A stretch of DNA of 64,000 bases, taken from assembly GCA_943330235.2 (NCBI GenBank), contig CALQGY020000003.1, forward strand, positions 1-64,000, in the 5' to 3' direction. Both the position numbers and the translations under genes were made by a program. Source of the stretch: Candidatus Kuenenia stuttgartensis (GTDB lineage: Bacteria; Gemmatimonadota; Gemmatimonadetes; Gemmatimonadales; Gemmatimonadaceae). Below the pieces are notes generated by a model, which was not told the origin of the DNA, did not search any database, and was given only the letters and a program-made list of their open reading frames with translations. Below are positions 46,620-56,147 of the stretch, piece by piece. Within the stretch, counting starts at the first letter, position 1; every line of letters starts with the position of its first letter.

Positions 46620-47144
46620 TTACCAACCCGGCAGCAGGACGTACGCGGTCAGCAGCGCGATGGCCTGCCCGACCACGACGTCCCCCGGATAGTGCACCCC
46701 GAGCGCCACCCGCGAAAACCCGACCAGCAAGGCCAGTACCAGAAGCGGCACCGCCAACACGGGAAAGGCCCACGCAAAGCTCGCCGCAACGGCCATGGCC
46801 GCGCACGCATGGCCACTGGGGAACGAGAAGCGGTCCGGCACGCTGATCAGTGCGTTAAACGACATGCGCGCCGTGGGGCGCTCGCGACCGGCGAAACGTT
46901 TCACCACCTGCACCACCAAGTGCGAGACGGCGAGCACCAGCAGCGCGCGCCCGGCGATACCGGTCGTCACCGCCGGGAGCAGCAGCGCGAGGAGGCTGAG
47001 GCCGATGGATCCGCGCGCGCCACCAAGGTGCGTGCACGTCGTCCAGAAGCCGCGGAGCGGATGCGTGCGGCTCGCATCCAAGGCAAGTCGTACGAAGAGC
47101 GCGCGATCACGCGCGTCGAGTCGAGTCAGCAGCGGTGGCGTCAT
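46620..47144 (-). CDS. PAP2-family phosphatase
   Basis: KRFAGRERPTARMSF...FSFPSGHACAAMAVAASFAW...GFSRVALGVHYPGDVVVG. Confidence 0.93.
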   Translation of the reverse strand: MTPPLLTRLDARDRALFVRLALDASRTHPLRGFWTTCTHLGGARGSIGLSLLALLLPAVTTGIAGRALLVLAVSHLVVQVVKRFAGRERPTARMSFNALISVPDRFSFPSGHACAAMAVAASFAWAFPVLAVPLLVLALLVGFSRVALGVHYPGDVVVGQAIALLTAYVLLPGW

Positions 47145-47242
47145 GAGGAGAGAAGCTGCCGCCCCTGTGTCGCGGGACGACCGCCGTCGCGAAACGAAGA
47201 CGTAACGCGGAACCAGCGGCCGACGGCATCCTCCCCCGTGAA

Positions 47243-48979
47243 CTACCGCATCGCCCGCGACAACGTGACATGGCCCAACCACTCCACCGACGGATCCGCG
47301 ATCAACTCCACCACATCGCCCGCGCCCGGCAGTGGCACCGTCAACAGCTGCGACGCCTCGGCCGCGACCTGCACGCGCACCGTCCGACGCACGCCGCGCG
47401 CATCGCGCACCACGAGCGTGAGCGGGGCGGCGAACGGCGCAAATGTCGCCCCCTGCGCTACCACCAGCACCAGCGACGAACTCTCGGCGCGCCACGTCCA
47501 CGTGATCTGCAGGTCCGCGTACCCCGGACGATGCAACCACTGCGCGAAGAACGGGGCCAGCGACGTACCGGCGCGCCGCTCGAAGGCGCGCCGCACCATA
47601 TCCGTGGTGGCAGTCCCGTATCGGTTCTCGCGCTGGTAGTCACGCAAGGCCCCGAAGAACACCGCATCCCCCAGCTTCGCCCGCAGCATGTGCAACACGA
47701 AGCCGCCTTTCTGGTAGCTGTTCGTGTTCAGCAACGTCACCGGATTCTCACCGCCCACGCTGTCCACCACCGGACGGTCGGCGACCACCGGCGCGGCGAG
47801 GATCTGCTCGCGAATGCGCCGCATTTCGGCGTGGAAGGCTGAATCGCCGCGACTGCGTTGCGTGTAGAGTGCGGCGAAATACGTCGCAAACCCCTCCGAC
47901 AGCCAGAGGTCGGGCCAGCGGCGCGGGGTCACGGCATTCCCAAACCACTGATGCGCCGTCTCGTGCGCGATGAGTCCCACGCCGAGCGTGTTTTCGCGAA
48001 AGGCCTTGTCCGAGTAGAAGATTGCGGTGGCGTTCTCCATGCCGCCAAAGCGCGTCGCCGACTGCACATGCGACAGATGCGTATACACGAATGGCCCCAC
48101 CAACGTCGCGAACGTGCGGACAATGCGCCCCGCCTCGCGGAAATTCCCGGGCATCGTGGGCGTCTCCTGCGGAAACGTCCACACAGACTGTGGCACGCAG
48201 CCTCCCGACATGGACGCGCCGCATGCCGTGCGCCCCAGCGACGTCTCTTGCAGCGTCGCCGCACCAATCACCATGAGGTACGTCGGAATCGGCTGCGCCA
48301 TGCGGAACGTCGTGGTCGCCCACTTCGTGTCCGACACGGTGGTCACCACGCGACGCAGCCGCGTCCCGTTTGCGACCACCGACAGCGCGGCCGGCGCATG
48401 CACCGTCCAGTTCACGGTCGCTTTGTCGCTCGGATGATCGATGGACGGAATCCAGAAGCGCGCGCGATTCGGCCAGTTATCCCCGAAGGCACTCCACCCG
48501 CGCGTCGAATCCTCGCGGATAATCAGGCCATCGCTTGGCGTGCCGTGATACCGCACGACGATGCGCAGCCGCGAACCATCCGCGCGCTGCAGCGGAATGC
48601 GAATGGCCAGACTATCACGCACCACCGCACGCAGCCGACCGTTCACCGTCACGGTGTCCACGGCGAGCCCCGTGAGATCCAGTCGGAGCGTATCAATACG
48701 CGGCGCCCGCGCGACAGTCAGCGCGGCCACCGCGCGGATCGCGCTTCCATGCAGCGGCAACGTGACGTCCAAATCGTAGTGCTGCACGTCGATGCCGGGC
48801 GCATACGGGAAGCGATCGCGCGGCCCGATCTCGGCCGCTCGCACGGCCGCTCGCACGGTCGCGGGCACCGCAGCGGACACCGACGACGCAGCGACCGCCG
48901 TCGTGGATTGCGCCGACAGCGATGTGGCCAGACACGCCGTGATCACGGCGCGACTCAGCAGCGTGCGCACAAAGATCAC
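47243..48979 (-). CDS. M1-family aminopeptidase
   Basis: HETAHQWFGNAVTPRRWPDLWLSEGFATYFAALY; GGMENATAIFYSDKAF; signal peptide. Confidence 0.95.
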   Translation of the reverse strand: MIFVRTLLSRAVITACLATSLSAQSTTAVAASSVSAAVPATVRAAVRAAEIGPRDRFPYAPGIDVQHYDLDVTLPLHGSAIRAVAALTVARAPRIDTLRLDLTGLAVDTVTVNGRLRAVVRDSLAIRIPLQRADGSRLRIVVRYHGTPSDGLIIREDSTRGWSAFGDNWPNRARFWIPSIDHPSDKATVNWTVHAPAALSVVANGTRLRRVVTTVSDTKWATTTFRMAQPIPTYLMVIGAATLQETSLGRTACGASMSGGCVPQSVWTFPQETPTMPGNFREAGRIVRTFATLVGPFVYTHLSHVQSATRFGGMENATAIFYSDKAFRENTLGVGLIAHETAHQWFGNAVTPRRWPDLWLSEGFATYFAALYTQRSRGDSAFHAEMRRIREQILAAPVVADRPVVDSVGGENPVTLLNTNSYQKGGFVLHMLRAKLGDAVFFGALRDYQRENRYGTATTDMVRRAFERRAGTSLAPFFAQWLHRPGYADLQITWTWRAESSSLVLVVAQGATFAPFAAPLTLVVRDARGVRRTVRVQVAAEASQLLTVPLPGAGDVVELIADPSVEWLGHVTLSRAMR

Positions 48980-49626
48980 GATTCCCCCACGAGTCCGGCC
49001 TCGAGCGCCAGACGTGTCAGTCCGGCCACGTTATGAATCTCGAGCTTACGCATCAGACTCTCGCGATGCGCCTCCACCGTGCGTCGACTGATGCCGAGTT
49101 CGGCGGCGATGGCTTTGTTGGTCAGGCCGCGTGCAACGCCGTCCAGCACATCGCGTTCGCGTGGCGTCAACGACTCCAGCAGATTGGCCGCCGACGGCGC
49201 GGCCGACGGTACGGCCAGCGCCAGCCGACGCACCACCGCTGGACTGAAGAACGTGCCGCCCGCATGCACCGCGCGAATCGCCGCCCGCAATTCTTCGCCG
49301 GCGCTGTCCTTGAGGATGTAGCCGTGCGTCCCAATGCGCATGCCTTCGCGTACGTACTCCGCCTGGTCATGCATGCTCAGCAGCAGCACGCGCGCCGAGG
49401 GGAGGAGCTCACGCAGCCGCGCAGCGGCCTTGAGCCCCGTCTCTTCCGGCATGGTGATGTCGAGCACGACGACATCTGGACGATGCAACACCGCCAGATC
49501 AACCGCCTCGCGTCCGTTCGCGGCCTCAGCGACCACCGTGAACCCGGGTTCGGCGTCGAGCACATGGCGAATGCCTTCACGCACGAGCGCGTGATCATCC
49601 GCCACCAGCACACGAATGTCGGTCAT
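48976..49626 (-). CDS. NarL/LuxR-family response regulator
   Basis: MTDIRVLVADDHALVREGIRHVLDAEPGFTVV...VVLDITMPEETGLKAA; HTH LTPRERDVLDGVARGLTNKAIAAELGISRRTVEAHRESLMRKL. Confidence 0.96.
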   Translation of the reverse strand: MTDIRVLVADDHALVREGIRHVLDAEPGFTVVAEAANGREAVDLAVLHRPDVVVLDITMPEETGLKAAARLRELLPSARVLLLSMHDQAEYVREGMRIGTHGYILKDSAGEELRAAIRAVHAGGTFFSPAVVRRLALAVPSAAPSAANLLESLTPRERDVLDGVARGLTNKAIAAELGISRRTVEAHRESLMRKLEIHNVAGLTRLALEAGLVGES

Positions 49627-51416
49627 GCCACCACCTCCGTCGCGTGGGTCATGCGGGGCAAGCGCAGGGTCACCTCACCGCCCTTGGCGGCGTTCCGGAA
49701 TTCCACCGCGCCACCGACGGCGTGCATGCGTTCCCGCATGCCGGTCAACCCCATGCGCCCCTCGACCTCGCGGACGCGTCCCTCGCGCGTCGTGGAAAAT
49801 CCGCGTCCGTTATCCCGTGCCACGATCAAGATCTCTCCGCTGGAGACAGACAACTCGACATCCACCGCGCTGCCGCCGGAATGGCGGGCCACGTTCGACA
49901 AGGCTTCCTGTAGGGCGCGAAAGAGCGCCAGCTCCGCTTCCGGCGCCACCTGCGGCACCGCATCGGGCGCCGCCAGTGTGGCGCGAATGCCGCTGCGTTC
50001 CGTGAAATCGGTGATGAGCGAACGCAGCGCCGGCACCAGTCCTAAATCATCCAGCAGCGACGGGCGCAGATCACTCGTGACCTGTCGAATGCTGGCGATG
50101 CCCTGATCGACCATGGCGAGCAAGCGATCGAGTCGCGCGGACGCGGTGGGCACCAGCGACGAGCGCAGCGCTTCGAGTTGCATCTTCACCGCGGAGAAGA
50201 CCTGTGCCGTTTCGTCGTGCAACTCACGCGAGAGGCGACGGCGTTCATCTTCGTGCTGCCGGACCATCTGCGTGGACAGCCGCTCCAGCGCGGTGGTGCG
50301 CGCCGCCAGCTGGCGATCGAGTTCAAACTGCTCAAGCGCAGCACCCACCTGTTGGCCGAGCGCGAGCAGAAAATCGTCATCGAGCGCAGTGAACGGATTA
50401 CGCACGTCGCCCGCCATCACCAGCGCGCCCACCAACCCCGCCGTAGTGGCGACGGGAAGCGCGGCAATGAAGGGAAACTCGCCGACAATGGCCACCACCT
50501 GCGGACGACGCGTGGCGCGCATGCGCTCCAACGCCTCCGCCACCTGCGCGTGCGGCGTCGCGCTTTGCCACGCGGCACAACTGCCCGAGGCTCGCACGAA
50601 TCGGCCGTGTACCCCGTCGCGGTCGCCACCGCCATCGAAGAGAAACATGGCGGTACCGCGGACGCCCGGCAGCGTGAGTGGGCGCGACAACAGCAGTTCC
50701 ATCGGATCGGCCTGCGCGTCGCGGCGCTGCAGGTCCCCCGAGAGCGCCGAGAGCGCGCGCACACCGCGCGCCAGATCGTCGAGCACCAGCATTACCAGCC
50801 CCGCGCCAACCAACAGTTCGAAGCAGATGTCGAGGTAGTAGCCCCACGGCGTCCAAGCCCCCCGCGCGCGGAGGAACGGATAGTCGAGATGGTGCAGGCC
50901 CCACGCGAAGAACGCCAGCGCCAACAGACGGGCACCCGGCGAGTAGGCGACGCGGTGGTGATTCCAGAATACCCATCCCGTCCACGCCGTGGCGCTACTC
51001 AGAAAGAGCACCGCCGGCAGCGCCGCCCACAAAAAGTGGTCGAGCTGATAGATGGCGATGAACGACCACATCGGCGGGAACAGCGCGAAGAACAAATAGC
51101 GCAGCCGCGTGGGGGGTTGCTTGAGAAACACCAACGAGGCCCAGAGCAGTACGAGGGCGGTCCAGCCCGTCGTCACCTGATGCCAATACAACCAGACGCG
51201 CTCATTCGTCAGCAGAAAGCTGAGGATACACAGCAGGCGCGCCATGTAGATGCCCCACGCCACGGCAAACCACCCGAACCACGGGCGCTGATACCGCGCG
51301 TAGAGGTGCGCACAGAGCGCTGCGAGCCCGGTCGTGATGGCACCTTGCAGCAACGTGGCCGCCAACTCGGTGTCGAGCAGCACGTGCGGCGTATTGACCA
51401 ACGAGGTTTGTATCAT
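49623..51416 (-). CDS. Membrane sensor histidine kinase (GAF, HisKA_3, HATPase)
   Basis: MIQTSLVNTPHVLLDTELAATLLQGA..., 6-7 TM segments; GAF-like region; RRLSRELHDETAQVFSAVKMQLEALR; LQEALSNVARHSGG...VARDNGRGF. Confidence 0.94.
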   Translation of the reverse strand: MIQTSLVNTPHVLLDTELAATLLQGAITTGLAALCAHLYARYQRPWFGWFAVAWGIYMARLLCILSFLLTNERVWLYWHQVTTGWTALVLLWASLVFLKQPPTRLRYLFFALFPPMWSFIAIYQLDHFLWAALPAVLFLSSATAWTGWVFWNHHRVAYSPGARLLALAFFAWGLHHLDYPFLRARGAWTPWGYYLDICFELLVGAGLVMLVLDDLARGVRALSALSGDLQRRDAQADPMELLLSRPLTLPGVRGTAMFLFDGGGDRDGVHGRFVRASGSCAAWQSATPHAQVAEALERMRATRRPQVVAIVGEFPFIAALPVATTAGLVGALVMAGDVRNPFTALDDDFLLALGQQVGAALEQFELDRQLAARTTALERLSTQMVRQHEDERRRLSRELHDETAQVFSAVKMQLEALRSSLVPTASARLDRLLAMVDQGIASIRQVTSDLRPSLLDDLGLVPALRSLITDFTERSGIRATLAAPDAVPQVAPEAELALFRALQEALSNVARHSGGSAVDVELSVSSGEILIVARDNGRGFSTTREGRVREVEGRMGLTGMRERMHAVGGAVEFRNAAKGGEVTLRLPRMTHATEVVA

Positions 51417-53083
51417 TCGGCCGCTGATCGCATCGTCGCATCCGGTGGCGATCCGTGATAGACCGTGCGCGACGGTAGTGCAACGGTCGACCCGTTGCGT
51501 TCGACAATGCGCAGGAACTCCATCAGCAAGCGATGACGGATGGTGAGAAATTCCCCCCAGTCTTGGGTCTCGAACCACGCCATCACGCGCAAGCGAATCG
51601 CGGAGTCCGTGAAGCCCACGACGTGCACACGCACCGCGTCCGGCCAGATCACCGGATGGGCGCGGAGGGCCGCCTCAATCTCATCACGGATCTGGTCGAT
51701 GCAGTCGGGCGCCGTCCCGTGCGCCAGATCCATGTCGGTCCGCAGGAACATTCGATCACGCTCGCCGAACGTCTCAATGCGTTCATCCGCGAGGCGGCCG
51801 TTGGGAATGCGCACCACCGTGCGATCGTTCGTGCGAAAGCTCGTCGAACGCAGACCAATGCGTTCAATCGTTCCTTCCGTCGCGCCCGCTCGAACCCAAT
51901 CCCCGACACGGAACGCCCGATCGGCCGCGAGGGAGACCGAGCCGAACAGATGTTCAACAGTTTTCTGCGCAGCCAGTGCCACAGCAATACCGCCGATGCC
52001 GAGACCGGCCAACAGCGTCCCGACGGGATAGCCGAACTGCGACAACGTCACGAGTATCGCGACAATCACGAGCGTGATGCGCAGGAAATTGCCCAGTAAT
52101 GGCACGAGCGTGCGGGCCTGCGCTCCGTCTCCGGACTCCCAGACGGCGTTCTCCAAATGATGCTGCGCCAGTCGTATCACGCGCAGCAGGCCCCAGAACA
52201 GCGAGATCAGTACGAGACCGCGCGACGCATGCTGGATGAAGTCAAAGAGCCGAACGTTCAGTTCGAGCAGCCCCAGCACCGGTTCAATCGCGAGTGCAAG
52301 GATCGACAACTGTACCGGCCCGCGTACGTTGGCGACCAAGCTGTTATCCCAGTCGGAGCTCGTTCTGGCGGCGAGACGCCCCAGCAGCCCGCGCACCGCG
52401 CCGCTCGCCAGCCACGACAGCAGGAGCAGCAGCGGCAGCGCCAGCGCGAGCCCCATCCACTGCCAGTAAAACACATGCCACGGCCCCTCACGCATCAACG
52501 CGGGGGACAGATGATCGCGCAGCCATGGCGCACCGAGGTTGTCATACCACTCGTCGACCGAGGCCACGGTGGCCGCCGAGAACCCCCAATGCGGCGGTGC
52601 GTTACCGCCGAGTCGGACCAGACGGACGGGGAGTTCCACGCCGCGCAGTCCGGGAATCGTGCCAATGACATCCCCCGACGGATCACCATCGAGCGTGTCG
52701 CCACGCGCGAGCGGCGAGAGGGTGGAGAGATCAATCTTGAGCCGCTGATCGAGCACAACCTGTAAGCGGCGGGCAAGCAGAGGCCCCTCGTCACGTGCAC
52801 CGGCGGGCAGCGCGAGGAAGGCGGCGGCCGCGCTCCAATCCTGTGCCTTGGCGAGCCGGAGGTACTCCTGCAGCGCTGCCCGAGGAGAGAGGGCCGAGAC
52901 GCCGCCGTTGGCCGTTTCGACCGCGGCCGGCGTGCTCTGGAAGACAAACTCCTGCGCGCCGGCCGACAACGGCGACGACAGAGCGGCCAATGCGGTTACC
53001 ACCGCGGCCGCAACGAACGACAAGACGGTGGGCTGCCGCGTGGACCGCGGCGCATGGCCCTGCACGATGACTGGGTGATGCAT
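51413..53083 (-). CDS. MscS-family mechanosensitive channel
   Basis: SQFGYPVGTLLAGLGIGGIAVALAAQKTVEHLFGSVSLAADRAFRVGDWVRAGATEGTIERIGLRSTSFRTNDRTVVRIPNGRLADERI. Confidence 0.94.
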   Translation of the reverse strand: MHHPVIVQGHAPRSTRQPTVLSFVAAAVVTALAALSSPLSAGAQEFVFQSTPAAVETANGGVSALSPRAALQEYLRLAKAQDWSAAAAFLALPAGARDEGPLLARRLQVVLDQRLKIDLSTLSPLARGDTLDGDPSGDVIGTIPGLRGVELPVRLVRLGGNAPPHWGFSAATVASVDEWYDNLGAPWLRDHLSPALMREGPWHVFYWQWMGLALALPLLLLLSWLASGAVRGLLGRLAARTSSDWDNSLVANVRGPVQLSILALAIEPVLGLLELNVRLFDFIQHASRGLVLISLFWGLLRVIRLAQHHLENAVWESGDGAQARTLVPLLGNFLRITLVIVAILVTLSQFGYPVGTLLAGLGIGGIAVALAAQKTVEHLFGSVSLAADRAFRVGDWVRAGATEGTIERIGLRSTSFRTNDRTVVRIPNGRLADERIETFGERDRMFLRTDMDLAHGTAPDCIDQIRDEIEAALRAHPVIWPDAVRVHVVGFTDSAIRLRVMAWFETQDWGEFLTIRHRLLMEFLRIVERNGSTVALPSRTVYHGSPPDATMRSAAE

Positions 53084-53123
53084 GCCGAAAGGTAGCGTCG
53101 AACGACGACCGGCAACCACCAAG

Positions 53124-53196
53124 TGCCCCGGCTGGGACTCGAACCCAGGACCTACGGCTTAAAAGGCCGCTGCTCTACCAACTGAGCTACCGGAGC
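53124..53196 (-). tRNA. tRNA-Lys (anticodon TTT)
   Basis: Minus strand gctccggtagctcagttggtagagcagcggccTTTTaagccgtaggtcctgggttcgagtcccagccggggca. Confidence 0.96.
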
Positions 53197-53307
53197 GAGC
53201 CGCACGAACTGAGCGGCCGTCGCGGAATTTAGCAGAGTCGCGCCAAAGCCGAAGGGGGGAACGCAACCTCCTGCGAATTCGCGTGCGGCGAATTCGCAGG
53301 AGGCGAA

Positions 53308-54783
53308 TCAGCGAATCAGCGTGATCGCGCGGGCGGAGAAGGTCGCGCCGTCCCCTGCGCCGCCGCTGACGGCCTCAAGGCGAACCGTCTGCGCGTCCAC
53401 GAGCTGCACCAGCAACACGCGATCCGCCCGCCCCATGCGGACCTCATCGTCGGTCGCGTACAGGTGGTACCGCACGAGGCCGCGCGCCACATCGATGTCG
53501 GCCGGGTCGGGATCTTCCCACGCCACCGCACGAATACCCTGCAGCCCCAGCGCTGACGTGAGGGCGCTGCCCAGTGCCACGCGAATCTGCCCGGGGCGCT
53601 CCGCGTCATAGGCAAACGTGAGCGCAACCGGCGCCAGAGCCTCCATCGGATCGACCTCGGCCAGCTGCGTCGCGCTCCGCGTCATCAGGAACTGCGACGC
53701 ATTCGCGGTCAGCGATGGGCCTGCCGCGGTAATCGCGGACGCATCAAACCACGTCCCGACCAGGCGACCCGCCCGGTCGAAGTCGATACGGCCCGCCAGA
53801 TCGGGCGCCGACCGACGCACCAATCCGTACGCCGCCGAGCGCACAGAGTCGGCGAGATACTGCACGAAGAAGGTCGCCGTGCGCCGCGCGCCATAGCGTT
53901 CGGGGCGAGCAAAGTTCTCGCGCTGCATCGCCGCATCCAGCACCCGGACGCGCAACGCCGCGTCACCGCCGAGGCTCGTCCCCAGCAGGTCGCCGCTCTG
54001 CACAATGCCGCCAACCCACAGCGAGGGCACGAGCGTAAGCCCGCTCAGGCGGATGCGGATCTGATCGCGCACCCGCAGCGTGATCGTGCCCGCCGTCGCG
54101 TCAACCTCGGTGATCAGTCCATCGGCGACCGCGCGGACCGCCTGCGCGCCCGCGCGCGTGACCAACACGGCATCCGCCGACGGCAGCGCATCGTCGGCGC
54201 CAAAGGTGCCCAGTGGCAGAATGGCGGCGATCTGGCTCCGGTCAATCGGCAGCGCCGAGAGGGTCAGGCGCGACGTGCCGCCGAAGTGCGCGAGATCACG
54301 CCATGCGCGAGCCACAAACGTCACCGATGGCGCGGCGACAGCAACGAGCGTGGCGCTCACCCTCTGTTCGGCCACCATCGTGTCGCGCTGCGCCAGCACC
54401 CAACGCCCCGCCGCGGCAATCCCCTGCGCATCGCTGGAGATCAACACCGGCGCCTGCGCCGCCCGCTCGAAGCGGACGACCGCGCCGGCAACCGGCCGGG
54501 ACTCGGCATCCAGCACGCGCACACGGAGCACGTTGTCCAGCGTATCGCCCATCCACCCGTCAAACGGCTGATCCGGCGAGGCGACCGCATCAACACGAAC
54601 CACCTGTGTCGCGGCCTGCGAAAATTGTGATGCAGGAGCCGTGGGTGTGACGGCGGTCACGTCGCCAGGGGCGCACGCGCTCAGCACACTCAGCGCGCTC
54701 AGCAACATCCCGCCCATGAAGGTCCCACGCATCTTCGGCATGCGTGTGAGTGTCGTCCACGCGGCGCGCGAGTTCAACGCCAA
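53308..54783 (-). CDS. Ig-like-domain lipoprotein of unknown function
   Basis: LLSALSVLSACAPGD lipobox; DNVLRVRVLDAESRPVAGAVVRFERAAQAPVLISSDAQGIAAAGRWVLAQRDT (Big_1-like). Start uncertain (ATG options within about 45 bp). Confidence 0.75.
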   Translation of the reverse strand: MALNSRAAWTTLTRMPKMRGTFMGGMLLSALSVLSACAPGDVTAVTPTAPASQFSQAATQVVRVDAVASPDQPFDGWMGDTLDNVLRVRVLDAESRPVAGAVVRFERAAQAPVLISSDAQGIAAAGRWVLAQRDTMVAEQRVSATLVAVAAPSVTFVARAWRDLAHFGGTSRLTLSALPIDRSQIAAILPLGTFGADDALPSADAVLVTRAGAQAVRAVADGLITEVDATAGTITLRVRDQIRIRLSGLTLVPSLWVGGIVQSGDLLGTSLGGDAALRVRVLDAAMQRENFARPERYGARRTATFFVQYLADSVRSAAYGLVRRSAPDLAGRIDFDRAGRLVGTWFDASAITAAGPSLTANASQFLMTRSATQLAEVDPMEALAPVALTFAYDAERPGQIRVALGSALTSALGLQGIRAVAWEDPDPADIDVARGLVRYHLYATDDEVRMGRADRVLLVQLVDAQTVRLEAVSGGAGDGATFSARAITLIR

Positions 54784-54908
54784 CGTGCGCCAGAAGTGTG
54801 ATAACCGTCACACCCCGATACGCGACCTGAGGGTTTGGGACGAAGTATGCCGAGAGTGTGACAGTGTCGAATCCGCACCGGCGCGGTCGACGGGGCGTGC
54901 GCGCGGGT

Positions 54909-56147
54909 TTAAACGGTCCGCGCCTGCAGTCGGAGATAGTCGGCGATGAGTGCATCCCACACGACGTCCCACGTTTTATACGCGGCGAACGCCAGCGCCG
55001 CCGTGCGCGCACGCGCCAGCCGGTCGCGATCATCCACGAGCGCAATCAAGGCGTTGGCCATCGGCTGCGGATCGCCGGGCGCGACCACCCATCCGCGATC
55101 GGGCAGCAGCTGTTCGCGCGTCGGTCCGACGTCCACGCCAACGACCGGCACCCCTGACGCCATCGCCTCCAGCAGCACATTGCCGAAGGTGTCCGTCACC
55201 GACGGGAACAGAAAGACATCGGCCGAGGCATAGGCCGCACTGAGGGCATCACCTCCCAGCGCGCCGGGCAGCCAGCTGTCCGGCGGGGCCAGCCGTCGCA
55301 CCTCGCTCGCGTACGGGCCGTCGCCTACGGCCGCGAAGCGCACGCGTCCCGGGCGCGCCGCCACGGCGCGACGCACCGCTTCGAGGCCAACGTCGAGTCC
55401 CTTCTCCGCGGCTAACCGTCCGACGTACGCGATGACCAGCGTGTCATCGGTCGCCCCCATCGCATCGCGTACTGCCGCCGAACGGTACGTCGGCGAAAAA
55501 CGAGACACATCCACCCCGCGCGACCACACCGTGGTGTTCGCAAAGCCCTGCGCATTCACCTCGTCCACGATGGACTGCGTCGGACAGTAGGTCCGCAATC
55601 CACCGTTGTGAAACCAGCGGAGGAACGCCCACCCCGGCCGAGCCAGCGCACCAAGGCGATAGTACTTCGCGTAGGCGGTGAAACTCGTGTGATACGACGA
55701 CACGAACGGGACCCCGAGCGAACGCGCAGCCGAGCGCCCGGCCAGCCCCACGCCGAACTCCGTCGCGGCATGCACCAGCGTGGGGGCGAAGTCCGCGAGA
55801 TCGCGCCGCACGCGCCCGGCCGAGGGCCACGCCATACGCAGTTGCTCGTAGGCCCAGAACGGAACGCTCGGGTAGCGCAGCACCGACGTCCGAGGCGCGG
55901 GCGCCGTGATAGCGGCGGCAACATCGGGATCATCAATGGTGAACACCCGCGCCGTCCCGCCGCGTTCTTCGACCGCCCGCACCAAGCGCTCCAGCGTACG
56001 CGCCACGCCATTCACCTGCGGGGCGTAGGTGTCGGTGAAGAGGGCGAGCCGGAGCGCCGACGCATCGAGCACCGGTCGTGCATTCACCGGCGCATTGCTG
56101 GGCGCATTGCTGGGCGCATTGCTGGGCGCGTCAATGTGCGCGGTCAT
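54909..56147 (-). CDS. GT4-family glycosyltransferase
   Basis: LRLALFTDTYAPQVNGVARTLERLVRAVEERG...SRGVDVSRFSP...VIAYVGRLAAEKGLDVGLEA...FGNVLLEAMASGVPVVGVDVG. Confidence 0.94.
   Translation of the reverse strand: MTAHIDAPSNAPSNAPSNAPVNARPVLDASALRLALFTDTYAPQVNGVARTLERLVRAVEERGGTARVFTIDDPDVAAAITAPAPRTSVLRYPSVPFWAYEQLRMAWPSAGRVRRDLADFAPTLVHAATEFGVGLAGRSAARSLGVPFVSSYHTSFTAYAKYYRLGALARPGWAFLRWFHNGGLRTYCPTQSIVDEVNAQGFANTTVWSRGVDVSRFSPTYRSAAVRDAMGATDDTLVIAYVGRLAAEKGLDVGLEAVRRAVAARPGRVRFAAVGDGPYASEVRRLAPPDSWLPGALGGDALSAAYASADVFLFPSVTDTFGNVLLEAMASGVPVVGVDVGPTREQLLPDRGWVVAPGDPQPMANALIALVDDRDRLARARTAALAFAAYKTWDVVWDALIADYLRLQARTV

Noticed and set aside
45695-46846. 383-aa plus-strand ORF spanning MltD start, a hypothetical gene and PAP2
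   Set aside because: Runs antisense across three better-supported genes; R/H-rich composition.
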